Source of the DNA: Lacimicrobium sp. SS2-24
GTDB taxonomy: Bacteria > Pseudomonadota > Gammaproteobacteria > Enterobacterales > Alteromonadaceae
Length of the DNA: 64,000 nucleotides
Assembly (NCBI RefSeq): GCF_002201535.1
Contig: NZ_NIWW01000001.1
Span: forward strand, 456,933 to 520,932
Direction of reading: 5' to 3'
The notes beneath the pieces are model-generated. The model ran no database searches, was not told the origin of the DNA, and saw only the letters and a program-made list of their open reading frames with translations. How positions within the stretch are numbered: the first letter of the stretch is position 1; each line of letters opens with the position of its first letter. A program made the translations under genes and the position numbers. This document shows, one piece after another, positions 56,186 through 64,000 of the stretch.

Positions 56186-56591
56186 AATTAATTTGCTAAC
56201 CGATATTGCCCACTGAACGACTCCGCTGAGCGTAGCTTAAGGGAATGTCAATCACAGGTAAAACCCTCAGGGGGCATTTGCCAGAAACCGTAGCCAAAAT
56301 ACGACCAATGGCATAGCCCATGATACGCGCTTTGTTCAATATCACCGTTGATCACACCTCCTGCTGACCGCTGTCGATCTTAGTAACGCCCTGCCCCGTT
56401 TCACTGCTATCCGGAATTCGTGAAAAAGTGTTTTCATAAAGTAACAAAATCCCTTCCCATGCCGCTGCGACTAAAACGTGACTGACACATTATAAGTGAG
56501 CAAGTTGTGTTCTAAGGGCTGACTACCAATTATCCGGTGCCTCAGGCACTATTAATTAAAATACAACGCGTTATAACAGGAGAACCCCATC
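56186..56591. other. Gap upstream of metY, no supported gene
   Basis: A minus-strand frame of 35 codons (56248-56355, GTG start) is rich in aromatic residues, ending in MPPEGFTCD, and may be a gene remnant. The ribosome site is badly placed, so I do not call it. Near metY the sequence is AT-rich (ATTAATTAAAATACAACGCG), probably promoter DNA. No MetJ-type AGACGTCT boxes or SAM riboswitch were seen. Confidence 0.45.
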
Positions 56592-57863
56592 ATGAAACTC
56601 GAGTCACTGGCGCTGCATCATGGCTATGAATCTGAACCCACCACCAAATCCGCGGCGGTTCCGATTTATCAGACCACGTCCTACACCTTTGATGACACCC
56701 AACATGGTGCAGACCTGTTTGATCTTAAAGTGCAGGGAAACATTTACACCCGCATCATGAACCCGACCACGGCGGTACTTGAGCAGCGCCTGGCAGAGAT
56801 GGAAGGTGGCATCGGCGGATTGGCGGTAGCCTCTGGCATGGCAGCCATCACCTACTCTATTCAGGCAATAGCCGGGGCCGGTGATAATATTCTCAGTACC
56901 AGTCAGCTTTATGGTGGCACCTATAACCTCTTTGCCCACACCTTTCCACGTCAGGGAATAGAGGTGCGGATGATTTCTCATGATGACTACGCAGGATTTG
57001 AAGGGGCCATTGATAGCAACACCAAAGCCATATTCTGCGAGTCTATCGGTAATCCGGCAGGTAATGTGGTGGATATTCAGAAACTCGCCGAGATTGCACA
57101 TCGTCACGGCATTCCCGTTATCGTTGATAATACCGTTGCCACACCCTATTTATGCCGTCCCTTTGATTTGGGTGCCGACATTGTGGTGCACTCGCTGACC
57201 AAATATATTGGCGGTCACGGAACGACCATCGGCGGCATGATTATCGATTCGGGTAAGTTTGACTGGAAGGCCCACGCGGATCGTTTTCCCGTGCTCAATG
57301 AACCCGATCCTTCCTACCATGGCGTGGTTTACACTGACGCCCTGGGACCGGCAGCCTATATTGGCCGGTGCCGGGTAGTACCTTTACGTAACACAGGCTC
57401 AGCGCTCTCCCCCCATAGCGCATTTTTACTGCTTCAGGGACTGGAAACCCTAGGATTGAGAATGGAGCGACATTGCGAAAACGCTGAAAAGGTGGCGGCA
57501 TTTTTACAGCAGCACGACAAAGTAAGCTGGGTCAATTACGCGGCATTACCAGACAGCCCTTATCATACAACGGCACAAAAAATTACCGGTGGCAAAGCCT
57601 CCGGCATCATCAGCTTTGGCATTAAAGGCGGTCGCGCCGCTGGCGGACGGTTTATCGATGCGCTGCAAATGATTTTGCGGTTGGTGAATATCGGTGATGC
57701 CAAATCATTGGCCTGCCACCCTGCATCCACTACCCACCGACAGCTTAATCCCGACGAGCTGAAAAAAGCCGGTGCCAGTGAGGAAATGGTACGTATCTCG
57801 GTGGGAATTGAGCATATCGACGATATTATCGCCGACATTCGCCAGGCTTTAGACAAGGCCTGA
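56592..57863 (+). CDS. metY: O-acetylhomoserine sulfhydrylase (aminocarboxypropyltransferase)
   Basis: A 423-residue Cys/Met-metabolism PLP enzyme. The Schiff-base Lys is in HSLTKYIGGHGTTIGG. TYTRIMNPTTAVLEQRLAEMEGG and AVASGMAAITYSIQAI are the N-terminal signatures, and DNTVATPYLCRPFDLGADIVVHS precedes the Lys. The large insertion (RFPVLNEPDPSYHGVVYTDALG) is typical of MetY rather than MetB/MetC. It converts O-acetylhomoserine plus sulfide to homocysteine (or uses other thiols), allowing direct sulfhydrylation in methionine synthesis. It is a single gene; CAGGAGAACCCC upstream is a good ribosome site. Confidence 0.93.
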   Translation: MKLESLALHHGYESEPTTKSAAVPIYQTTSYTFDDTQHGADLFDLKVQGNIYTRIMNPTTAVLEQRLAEMEGGIGGLAVASGMAAITYSIQAIAGAGDNILSTSQLYGGTYNLFAHTFPRQGIEVRMISHDDYAGFEGAIDSNTKAIFCESIGNPAGNVVDIQKLAEIAHRHGIPVIVDNTVATPYLCRPFDLGADIVVHSLTKYIGGHGTTIGGMIIDSGKFDWKAHADRFPVLNEPDPSYHGVVYTDALGPAAYIGRCRVVPLRNTGSALSPHSAFLLLQGLETLGLRMERHCENAEKVAAFLQQHDKVSWVNYAALPDSPYHTTAQKITGGKASGIISFGIKGGRAAGGRFIDALQMILRLVNIGDAKSLACHPASTTHRQLNPDELKKAGASEEMVRISVGIEHIDDIIADIRQALDKA

Positions 57864-57879
57864 AGGTTGGATTTAAAGG

Positions 57880-57912
57880 CCACAAATCCTCGCCATTTGG
57901 CAGGGTTTGTGG
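57880..57912 (+). terminator. Hairpin downstream of metY, possible terminator
   Basis: Arms CCACAAATCC / GGGTTTGTGG (10 bp, one G-T) surround a 13-base loop, 17 bases after the metY stop. No clear T-run follows. Confidence 0.4.
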
Positions 57913-58004
57913 ATTAATAGTCGCATCATAAAAGAGGACCTGAAAGCCGCACGCTTAGCGCGGGTAGCCGAGGTGTTATAAAGAACCAACAGGATGTATT
58001 GGTT

Positions 58005-59084
58005 ATGCAACTGGTTTTGCACAGCGTGTCTTTGGTGCACATCATCTTATTGGCGCAGGTGACATTGGGTATTGCCCTGCTTTATGATCAGCCGCGGGCC
58101 CGTGGTCTGGTTTACCTGCTGGCACTGGTGGGAATTCTCACCCTGTTTAACCTGCTCGAAGAAAACCAGATCACCCGGGATATTCATCTGGTCACCCCCG
58201 TTTTTTCACTACTCTGTGGTCCTTTATTCTACTGGTTTGTGTATCGGTTTCTGTTTGGAGAGGCTGAACTGACATCACGCCGACTGCTGCACCTGTTACC
58301 TGCTTTTCTGGCGCTTCCTGTTACAACCTGGCCTCAGGGTATTCTATTTGTCGGTACCATCAGTCAGTTGCTGTACTTTGCTGCCAGCATCAGTTTGCTC
58401 AAGCGTTATCATCACGCCACTGAAGAGCGCACCGCCTGCAGTGACCTGTATCGACTGGACTGGCTAAAACGACTGTTGGTGGCCGTTGCCATCATCGTGA
58501 TGGTCGATCTGATACGGCTCAATTTACAACCAGTTCTGAACTATACACTCGCCTATTGGTGGTACTTCAGCATGCAGCTGTTGTTCGCCTTTCTCTACGC
58601 TACTCTTATCTTCTTCGCCGTACGTCGCCCTGAGTTATTTGAGGAGGTCAGTGAAAACGATGTCGAAGCGCAAAAGCGGACCAAAACAACCTACTCTGAG
58701 AAAGAGCACGTGCAGGCTCAGCAGATTTTCACTCAGCTAGACGAACAGATACAACAACATAACTGGTATCAGCAGCCCAGACTCACCTTACGTAAACTTG
58801 CAGAGCATACCGGTATGCAGGAAAAAGACCTGTCCTGGGCCATTAATGTTGGCGGGCAAAAAAGTTTCAATGACTACATTAACCACTTACGCCTGCAGGC
58901 CTTTTCCCGTCAACTGCAAGCGACGCCCAAACACCAGCAGAACCTGCTGGCGATAGCACTGGATTGCGGGTTTAATTCCAAGTCTTCATTCAATGCCGTT
59001 TTCAAACAACAGTTGGGTGTGACCCCCAGCGAATATGCCAGAACACTGTCTCAACAGGTCCAGAATCCGGATTCGGGACGCTAA
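58005..59084 (+). CDS. AraC-family regulator with membrane sensor domain
   Basis: About 359 residues from ATG 58005; the preceding in-frame TTG at 57999 is an alternative. The N-terminal half has about seven hydrophobic helices (residues ~1-205). A polar linker leads to the AraC double helix-turn-helix (~265-350: LRKLAEHTGMQEKDLSWAINV and IALDCGFNSKSSFNAVFKQQLGVTPSEY). Membrane-sensor AraC proteins sense an extracytoplasmic or lipophilic signal and bind DNA directly. It is 55 bases upstream of the amidohydrolase gene on the same strand, so that gene is a likely target or partner. Confidence 0.88.
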   Translation: MQLVLHSVSLVHIILLAQVTLGIALLYDQPRARGLVYLLALVGILTLFNLLEENQITRDIHLVTPVFSLLCGPLFYWFVYRFLFGEAELTSRRLLHLLPAFLALPVTTWPQGILFVGTISQLLYFAASISLLKRYHHATEERTACSDLYRLDWLKRLLVAVAIIVMVDLIRLNLQPVLNYTLAYWWYFSMQLLFAFLYATLIFFAVRRPELFEEVSENDVEAQKRTKTTYSEKEHVQAQQIFTQLDEQIQQHNWYQQPRLTLRKLAEHTGMQEKDLSWAINVGGQKSFNDYINHLRLQAFSRQLQATPKHQQNLLAIALDCGFNSKSSFNAVFKQQLGVTPSEYARTLSQQVQNPDSGR

Positions 59085-59139
59085 TCTCGCACGTTGCACC
59101 CATAGTGGGGGCGATTATTAGCAACGAGGAATCCATCCC

Positions 59140-60573
59140 ATGAATCTGACTTATGCCAAAGGCCTACTGCGCCTTATACTGTTATTGTGCCTGGCTGTGC
59201 TATCAGGCATTGCCGCCTCAATCCCTTATGCCTATTTTAAGGGCCCTGCATATGACATACCGGGTAAATCGGCCCAGCAGGTGATTCTCGACAATGTGAC
59301 TATCTCGGGCAAAGATCCTTCTCAGAAAGGCCCTGTGAGCCTGCTAATCAGTAACGGCAAGATAGATCAAATCAGCACAGCGCCCATTGGGGATAAGAAA
59401 AATGCTCTGCGCATTGATGGGCAGGGCTATGTGGTATCACCGGGGCTTATTGACATGCATGTTCATATCTATGACCGGGTTGATTTGCTGATGAACCTTG
59501 CTTACGGGGTCACCACCGTGCGCAATATGCACGGTATGCCGCACCTGTTCACCTACCGCAACGAAATCAATAGCGGCAAAAGCCCCGGACCTGAACTGAT
59601 CATTTCTACCCCCATTGTGAACCAGCGCTCAAAATATGCTCATGGAAGTCATCATTGGTTTATAGAGTCCCCAGAACAGGCCAGACAATGGGTTCGGCGA
59701 CTCAATCGCCAGGGCTATAATCTGATCAAAGTCTATGATGGATTAAGCACAGAACTGTTTTCCGCCATTGCAGAAGAAGCTCACAATCTGGGCATGCCTA
59801 TTACCGGCCACCCGCCCTTTTCCGTGCCATTTGAGCGCTTTATTGAGGCAAAACCGCAAAGCATAGAACATGCGGAAATGCTGTTTCAGGCGCCGCTGCA
59901 ATATTCCTACGCCTATAAGCCCAGAGAGGCGCTGATTAATCAACTGAAGCAAGCTGGCATTGCCGTGACACCCACCTTGTATAATTTTCATGAACTGGCG
60001 TTACTCAGTCGTGATAAACACGCGTATCTGGATACGCTGATGGTGGATAAAATTAATCCCACCATGCAAACGCAGTTACGCGGCAGTGTGGACTGGGCAC
60101 TCTCGCAGTCAGATCCAGCCGTATGGATGAAGAAATCCCGCTACATGGGTGACATTACCCTGGCACTGTACCAGGCAGAAATCCCCTTGTTGCTGGGATC
60201 TGACGCCGGGGCGGGGTTTATTGTCAGTGGTGACGGCAGTATCCGCGAACTGAGTCGATTACAGGCCATCGGTATTCCTGCCCATGACGTTGTCACCATA
60301 GCCACTCAGCATGGCGCAAAGGCATTAGGCTTTGAGCAGCGTTTAGGCCAGATTAAACCTGGATTCGAAGCCGATCTGCTGCTGACAGAAGATGATCCTA
60401 TGCAAAACCTTAACAGTTACCGGCAACTCAAAGGAGTGTTTACCGATGGGATCTATTATGACGAGATGGCGATTAAACAAATGAAGCAACAGGCATCCCG
60501 GCATATGTCTTTTTATGAAATGTTGGGCTGGTATTTACTGACTCAATTAGAAAAACTATGGCTCACCTTGTAA
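59140..60573 (+). CDS. Membrane-anchored amidohydrolase
   Basis: A 477-residue protein. One N-terminal membrane helix (~10-32) is followed by the amidohydrolase barrel: DMHVHIY (metal HxH), GYNLIKVYDG (Lys), TGHPPFSVP (His), SIEHAEM (His) and LLGSDAGAG (Asp). This is the imidazolonepropionase/prolidase-like subclass of the superfamily. The N-terminal helix suggests the enzyme faces the periplasm. It would hydrolyse an amide or cyclic amide; the substrate is unknown. It follows the AraC-type regulator by 55 bases, suggesting a regulated pair. Confidence 0.88.
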   Translation: MNLTYAKGLLRLILLLCLAVLSGIAASIPYAYFKGPAYDIPGKSAQQVILDNVTISGKDPSQKGPVSLLISNGKIDQISTAPIGDKKNALRIDGQGYVVSPGLIDMHVHIYDRVDLLMNLAYGVTTVRNMHGMPHLFTYRNEINSGKSPGPELIISTPIVNQRSKYAHGSHHWFIESPEQARQWVRRLNRQGYNLIKVYDGLSTELFSAIAEEAHNLGMPITGHPPFSVPFERFIEAKPQSIEHAEMLFQAPLQYSYAYKPREALINQLKQAGIAVTPTLYNFHELALLSRDKHAYLDTLMVDKINPTMQTQLRGSVDWALSQSDPAVWMKKSRYMGDITLALYQAEIPLLLGSDAGAGFIVSGDGSIRELSRLQAIGIPAHDVVTIATQHGAKALGFEQRLGQIKPGFEADLLLTEDDPMQNLNSYRQLKGVFTDGIYYDEMAIKQMKQQASRHMSFYEMLGWYLLTQLEKLWLTL

Positions 60574-60648
60574 GGGTTGTAAGGGCGACTAAGGGAAAAG
60601 CCTGCCGCGGAACTTTGCTGGCAGCGCGCAGGCATGAGACCGAGAGGA

Positions 60649-62703
60649 TCAGGCGGAAGTCCCCACCCCTTTTTGCTCCAGTAGCAATGCAAATTCCTGT
60701 ACCGGGAGTGGATGGCTGAAATGATAGCCTTGCATCACATGGCAGCCCTGTTGTTTTAAAAACGTTACTTGCTCGGCATCCTCAACCCCCTGCGCCACCA
60801 CATCTATACCGAGTGTTTTAGACAGCTGGATAATGGCCTTGATGATAACTTTGTCCCGGGGATGGCTGGCCATGCCTGTGACGAATGAACTATCAATTTT
60901 AAGGCTGTCCAGGGGTAAATTCTGTAACTGACGCAAACTCGAATAGCCACTGCCAAAATGATCCAGTGCAATACTGAAACCGGCAGTTTTGACCCAACTC
61001 AACCGCTCAAGCAGATACTGACCATTATCCATCAGCGAACTTTCGGTGATTTCTGTTTTGAGCTTATCCGGGCTGACCCCGGAATCCTTAAGCATCTCAG
61101 ACATTTGCTGAATGTTATGTTGATCACAGAACTGATTTCCGGAAATGTTCACTGAAACCTGAAGATCAGCATCAAAACGTTTCTTCCAATCACCGATATC
61201 AGTAATAGCGCGGGCCAGTACCTGCATAAACATTTCCTGAATCAGTCCGGATTTTTCAGCCACGGCAATAAAATCTGCCGGAGAGATGACCCCTTTATCT
61301 TTATGTAGCCATCTGGCCAGACATTCCACTCCCACGATCTTGTCGGTACGACTGTCTATCTGGGGTTGGTAATAAGGCACGAACTCACTTCGGATTAAAG
61401 CGTCACGGATCTCCCGCTCAACCTGTTTAAAGCGCACCACCTCCTGATTCAGGTCTTCACAATAGAACACATGTTGGTTCTCACCCCGCTTTTTGGCGCG
61501 GTACATGGCAATATCGGCCTGGTTGATCAGTGTTTCAGGCTCGGCGCTGGTATCAGGATACATGCTGATACCAATACTGGTACTGATGTAAACCTGCTGT
61601 CCTTTTATTAAAAACGGCTGCTCAAGACATTGATGGATTTTCTGTGCCACCCGTGACACCGATTCAGCGCTGCGCACATCCGTCACCAGAATAACAAACT
61701 CATCGCCTCCAAGGCGGGCGACCGTGTCACTGTTTCTCAATACGGTACAGAAGCGGCCGGCCACCTCTTTTAGCATCAGATCACCGGCATCATGTCCCAT
61801 CATGTCATTAACAGGTTTGAATTTATCCAGATCCAAAAACATCAGAGCAAAGCCGCTCTCGGTTCGCTGACACTGACTGATCTGATGGGGTAATAACTGC
61901 ATCAGCAACGCCCGGTTGGGCAACCCGGTGAGATCGTCGTGATAGGCCATTTCCTCAAGGTGCAGCATTCGACTGTCTTTACTGTCGATGTCTGTATAGA
62001 CCCCGACGAAGTAGCTTGGCTTGCGATGTTCATCGACAATGGCACTCAGGCGAACCTGGCGGGGATTCTCTTCACCACTGCGACTTTTATCCCAGATTTC
62101 ACCAGCCCAGAAGCCCTTTTCTTCGAGATTTTGACGAATCTGCTCATAAAAAGGCTGTTCATGTTTAGATGAGCGGATCAGCCTAACATGATTGCCGGCA
62201 AGCTCACTCAGCGAATAGCCCAGCATCTCGCTGAAGGCACGATTGGCGTAAAGAATGGTTTCATTCGTATCGGTAATAATAATGGCGTCAGCAGCGCCAT
62301 CGAACATCTGTTGGTAGAGTTGCAACTGTACCTGTGCGCCCGGACCATGCTGTGAAACCTGCCGCAGGCAGCAGTGGACCAGCGGCTCAGGCGACTCACT
62401 CATTCGGGTTAAAAAGCACTCAGCTTCTATGGCCTTTTTTTCCGGTGTCAGCCAGATCCAGTTCGCTTTCCCTTGTCCTTTACGAGAGACATCGGAAAGG
62501 GTGAGCTCGGCGTTGTTTAACACCTCCACCGAAAGCCAGTCACGCAAATGCTGATGGCAGAGTTGCTCAGCACTATCGCACCCTAGCAAGTGTAGGGCTG
62601 CTGTATTGGCATCGACTATATTAAAGGCACTAAGCAGCAGCATCGGCTGCGCCGACGAGTGAAAAAAATTCGTAAACTGACTGGTATTTCCGGACTCGGC
62701 CAT
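60649..62703 (-). CDS. PAS-PAS-GGDEF-EAL protein with altered EAL active site
   Basis: A 684-residue cytoplasmic protein with no membrane helix. A weak PAS (~10-120) and a clear PAS-PAC (~125-245) precede a GGDEF domain (~255-420) with intact RLGGDEFVILV. The EAL domain (~430-680) starts VGVECLARW, which keeps the Glu. It carries DHFGSGYSS instead of DDFGTGYSS (His582) and AQGVED instead of AEGVE (Gln638). Diguanylate cyclase activity is likely. Phosphodiesterase activity is doubtful because two usually conserved acidic residues of the metal/catalytic site are changed. It is a single gene and probably a c-di-GMP sensor or synthase. Confidence 0.92.
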   Translation of the reverse strand: MAESGNTSQFTNFFHSSAQPMLLLSAFNIVDANTAALHLLGCDSAEQLCHQHLRDWLSVEVLNNAELTLSDVSRKGQGKANWIWLTPEKKAIEAECFLTRMSESPEPLVHCCLRQVSQHGPGAQVQLQLYQQMFDGAADAIIITDTNETILYANRAFSEMLGYSLSELAGNHVRLIRSSKHEQPFYEQIRQNLEEKGFWAGEIWDKSRSGEENPRQVRLSAIVDEHRKPSYFVGVYTDIDSKDSRMLHLEEMAYHDDLTGLPNRALLMQLLPHQISQCQRTESGFALMFLDLDKFKPVNDMMGHDAGDLMLKEVAGRFCTVLRNSDTVARLGGDEFVILVTDVRSAESVSRVAQKIHQCLEQPFLIKGQQVYISTSIGISMYPDTSAEPETLINQADIAMYRAKKRGENQHVFYCEDLNQEVVRFKQVEREIRDALIRSEFVPYYQPQIDSRTDKIVGVECLARWLHKDKGVISPADFIAVAEKSGLIQEMFMQVLARAITDIGDWKKRFDADLQVSVNISGNQFCDQHNIQQMSEMLKDSGVSPDKLKTEITESSLMDNGQYLLERLSWVKTAGFSIALDHFGSGYSSLRQLQNLPLDSLKIDSSFVTGMASHPRDKVIIKAIIQLSKTLGIDVVAQGVEDAEQVTFLKQQGCHVMQGYHFSHPLPVQEFALLLEQKGVGTSA

Positions 62704-63098
62704 AAGTCCTCCCGGGATATCTTTTTATTATAGTCGCCAATCGGCTCCTGCACGGCTCTCCTTGTCTGCGCAAACCCTTTATTTCTGGTTTTACAAAACC
62801 AAATATAACTCTACTGGAAAGCCAATTGTTATTGAATGTTTTTCATACATTTTTTGCAAAAACTCTATATACCAATAGCGCCCCTTGTTTAAGACTGGCA
62901 GCCGTTTACTGAAGGTGGGACAGACACAGTAAAAAATCCGCTGAATTGATGCAGATCTTTATTGCGCAGATTTGAATTTTACCTCTACACTAGAGCTGAC
63001 TGGTTGGATGGCATGGTTGCTATCCACACGACATCAGGTGATTCTGGCTGTTGGCTCCTTGATGACGTAGAAAGACAACAGCCGTGAGAAACGAAGCA
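62704..63098. other. Gap with probable long leader of the RRM gene
   Basis: No gene is supported. A TTGCGC (62962-62967), an 18-base spacer and a TACACT (62986-62991) could form the promoter, giving a ~100-base 5' leader before ATG 63099. Long leaders are common on RNA-binding and cold-shock-type genes. The upstream AT-rich part (62770-62880) holds no feature I can name. Confidence 0.4.
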
Positions 63099-63365
63099 AT
63101 GAAACTATATGTAGGAAACTTGTCATACCAAATGACGGATGCGGATTTGGAAGCGGCTTTTGCGGCTTTTGGTGCTGTCAGCTCCGCCAAAATCATCATG
63201 GATCGTGAAACCAACCGCTCAAAAGGATTTGGTTTTGTCGAATTTGCAGATAAGGCTGAAGCAGAAGCGGCTATTGAGAATCTGAACGGTAAAGAAGTTT
63301 CCGGTCGTGCCTTGGTAGTTAACGAAGCCCGTCCGCCTAAACCCAGGACCGGCGGCCGCTACTAA
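63099..63365 (+). CDS. RRM-type RNA-binding protein
   Basis: An 88-residue protein with a single RNA recognition motif: RNP2 is KLYVGNLSYQ (at the start) and RNP1 is SKGFGFVEF (~40-48). A short C-terminal tail ends PRTGGRY. Such single-RRM proteins bind single-stranded RNA and are often cold-inducible in bacteria. ATG 63099 is preferred to the upstream in-frame GTG 63084 because the RRM strand begins immediately. A strong terminator follows at 63406, so it is probably a single-gene transcript. Confidence 0.93.
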   Translation: MKLYVGNLSYQMTDADLEAAFAAFGAVSSAKIIMDRETNRSKGFGFVEFADKAEAEAAIENLNGKEVSGRALVVNEARPPKPRTGGRY

Positions 63366-63673
63366 GCGCTAAACGTACACTGATACTCGGTGTGAATGAA
63401 TTCCTAAAGCCCCGCAATCGCGGGGCTTTTTTTTCGTACAAAGAGGTTTACTCACACTCTATCGCCCCCCTCCATGCTTTTACCAAGACAAAGGTTGCCG
63501 GCTGTCCTTCTCCCGTATTCTCAGCATTTTTAACTATACTGTGAGCAGCCATATCCCAAGAAGAAAGGCTATAAGCTTATTCCAGATTAATTGATGAATA
63601 TTTGTGCATTACTGAGGTAACATTATCTTTCTGTAATTTTATTACATTTTTAGCCACCACCGGAGAAACCGTC
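63366..63673. other. Gap between the RRM and CBM48 genes
   Basis: It contains the RRM terminator (63406-63434). A 10-bp palindrome ATAAGCTTAT (63571-63580) and a TATACT (63535-63540) lie before the CBM48 gene. No convincing -35 was found and no gene is supported. Confidence 0.4.
63406..63434 (+). terminator. Rho-independent terminator of the RRM gene
   Basis: Stem AAAGCCCCGC / GCGGGGCTTT with an AATC loop and a long T-run, ~40 bases after the stop. Confidence 0.93.
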
Positions 63674-63982
63674 ATGAGCGTTAAAAAACAATACCTGAAA
63701 TCAAAACCTGTATGTAAAGTCACCTTTAAATTGTCCAAAGAAGAGGCCAGAACGGCCCATCAGGTCCGTCTTGTAGGTGATTTCAATGACTGGAACACTC
63801 AGGCTCCACCCATGAAGCGGCTAAAAAACGGGGCATTCACCGCCACACTGGACTTGCCAAAAGGCGGACAGTACCAGTTTCGTTACCTGCTTGATGACAA
63901 AGAATGGGAAAATGACTGGTGTGCTGATGATTATGTCCCCTCTCCTCTGTCATGGGATGATAACTCGGTGGTTCGGGTATAA
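63674..63982 (+). CDS. Small CBM48 (isoamylase early-set) domain protein
   Basis: A 102-residue protein consisting of one CBM48/E-set domain: VCKVTFKLSKEEARTAHQVRLVGDFNDWN, MKRLKNGAFTATLDLPKGGQYQFRYLLDDKEWENDW. This is the glycogen-binding module of AMPK-beta and branching enzymes, here without a catalytic domain. It probably binds glycogen or alpha-glucan in the cytoplasm and may regulate other enzymes. ATG 63674 is preceded by CGGAGAAACCGTC, a suitable ribosome site, which decides the start over a longer frame. It is the last gene in the window. Confidence 0.88.
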   Translation: MSVKKQYLKSKPVCKVTFKLSKEEARTAHQVRLVGDFNDWNTQAPPMKRLKNGAFTATLDLPKGGQYQFRYLLDDKEWENDWCADDYVPSPLSWDDNSVVRV

Positions 63983-64000
63983 GCTTTCACTGATCATCGC

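Noticed and set aside
56248..56355. 35-codon minus-strand frame rich in Trp, Tyr, Phe and His
   Set aside because: The GTG start has its AGGAGG only one base away and no promoter is seen; at most it is a remnant of a lost gene.
56480..56591. SAM riboswitch or MetJ operator upstream of metY
   Set aside because: No AGACGTCT repeats and no paired structure like known SAM riboswitches could be found by eye.

Overview
The window reads as chromosomal DNA of a marine-type gammaproteobacterium, most likely an Alteromonadales relative. I base this on the linked ligA-zipA-smc-cysZ block with DUF2919 and DUF3392 neighbours, a PEP-CTERM protein, a lipoprotein-type UshA, many PAS/GGDEF/chemotaxis-type sensors, and moderate GC content. 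This is inference from gene content, not a database match. No rRNA, tRNA, CRISPR array, integrase or transposase was recognised.

Layout. (1) 1-1347: the start of a secreted N-acyl-D-amino-acid deacylase, cut by the window edge. (2) 1566-15745: a tightly packed, one-strand 12-gene Wzx/Wzy-type exopolysaccharide locus. In order it holds a flippase, a GT4, a Wzy-like polymerase, two GT4s, a PglC-like phosphoglycosyl transferase, a PglD-like acetyltransferase, a DegT aminotransferase, a PglF-like 4,6-dehydratase, an outer-membrane beta-barrel, a short OPX (Wza-like) protein and a Wzc-like co-polymerase. The PglF/DegT/PglD/PglC quartet suggests a diacetylbacillosamine-like first sugar. Export seems split between a short OPX protein and a separate barrel. 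(3) 15886-26574: mixed housekeeping and accessory genes: a CDGSH-glutamate synthase fusion, an EamA exporter, a DEAD helicase, a YqaA protein, a ketopantoate reductase-like enzyme, UshA, a patatin, PhnA, a deaminase and a PEP-CTERM protein. (4) 26862-34379: ahpC-ahpF with structured intergenic RNA, a repeat-filled non-coding stretch, a GST, a LysR regulator, a solitary periplasmic binding protein and small membrane proteins. (5) 34487-42494: ligA, zipA, smc and divergent cysZ.

(6) 42351-53213 is the most unusual part. A ~10.7 kb block of stress and signalling genes lies between the 3' end of cysZ and a second, about 96% identical, 136-bp copy of that 3' end in the same orientation. The block encodes two PRC-barrel proteins, a matrixin-like metalloprotease, an NhaP-type antiporter, a transglutaminase-fold protein with altered catalytic residues, a tiny hydrophilic protein, a DUF3185-like protein, an AI-2E family transporter, a CheB-CheR-PAS hybrid and a PAS protein. 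It looks like an inserted island bounded by a duplicated gene end. (7) 53455-63982: a multi-PAS soluble chemoreceptor, another solitary binding protein, metY, an AraC regulator with a membrane sensor domain, a membrane-anchored amidohydrolase, a PAS-PAS-GGDEF-EAL protein with an altered EAL site, an RRM protein and a small CBM48 protein.

Functional links are clearest in the EPS operon, the ahpC-ahpF pair, the smc-zipA-ligA cell-cycle block, and the signalling genes (CheB/CheR, PAS protein, PAS-chemoreceptor) that straddle the right island boundary.
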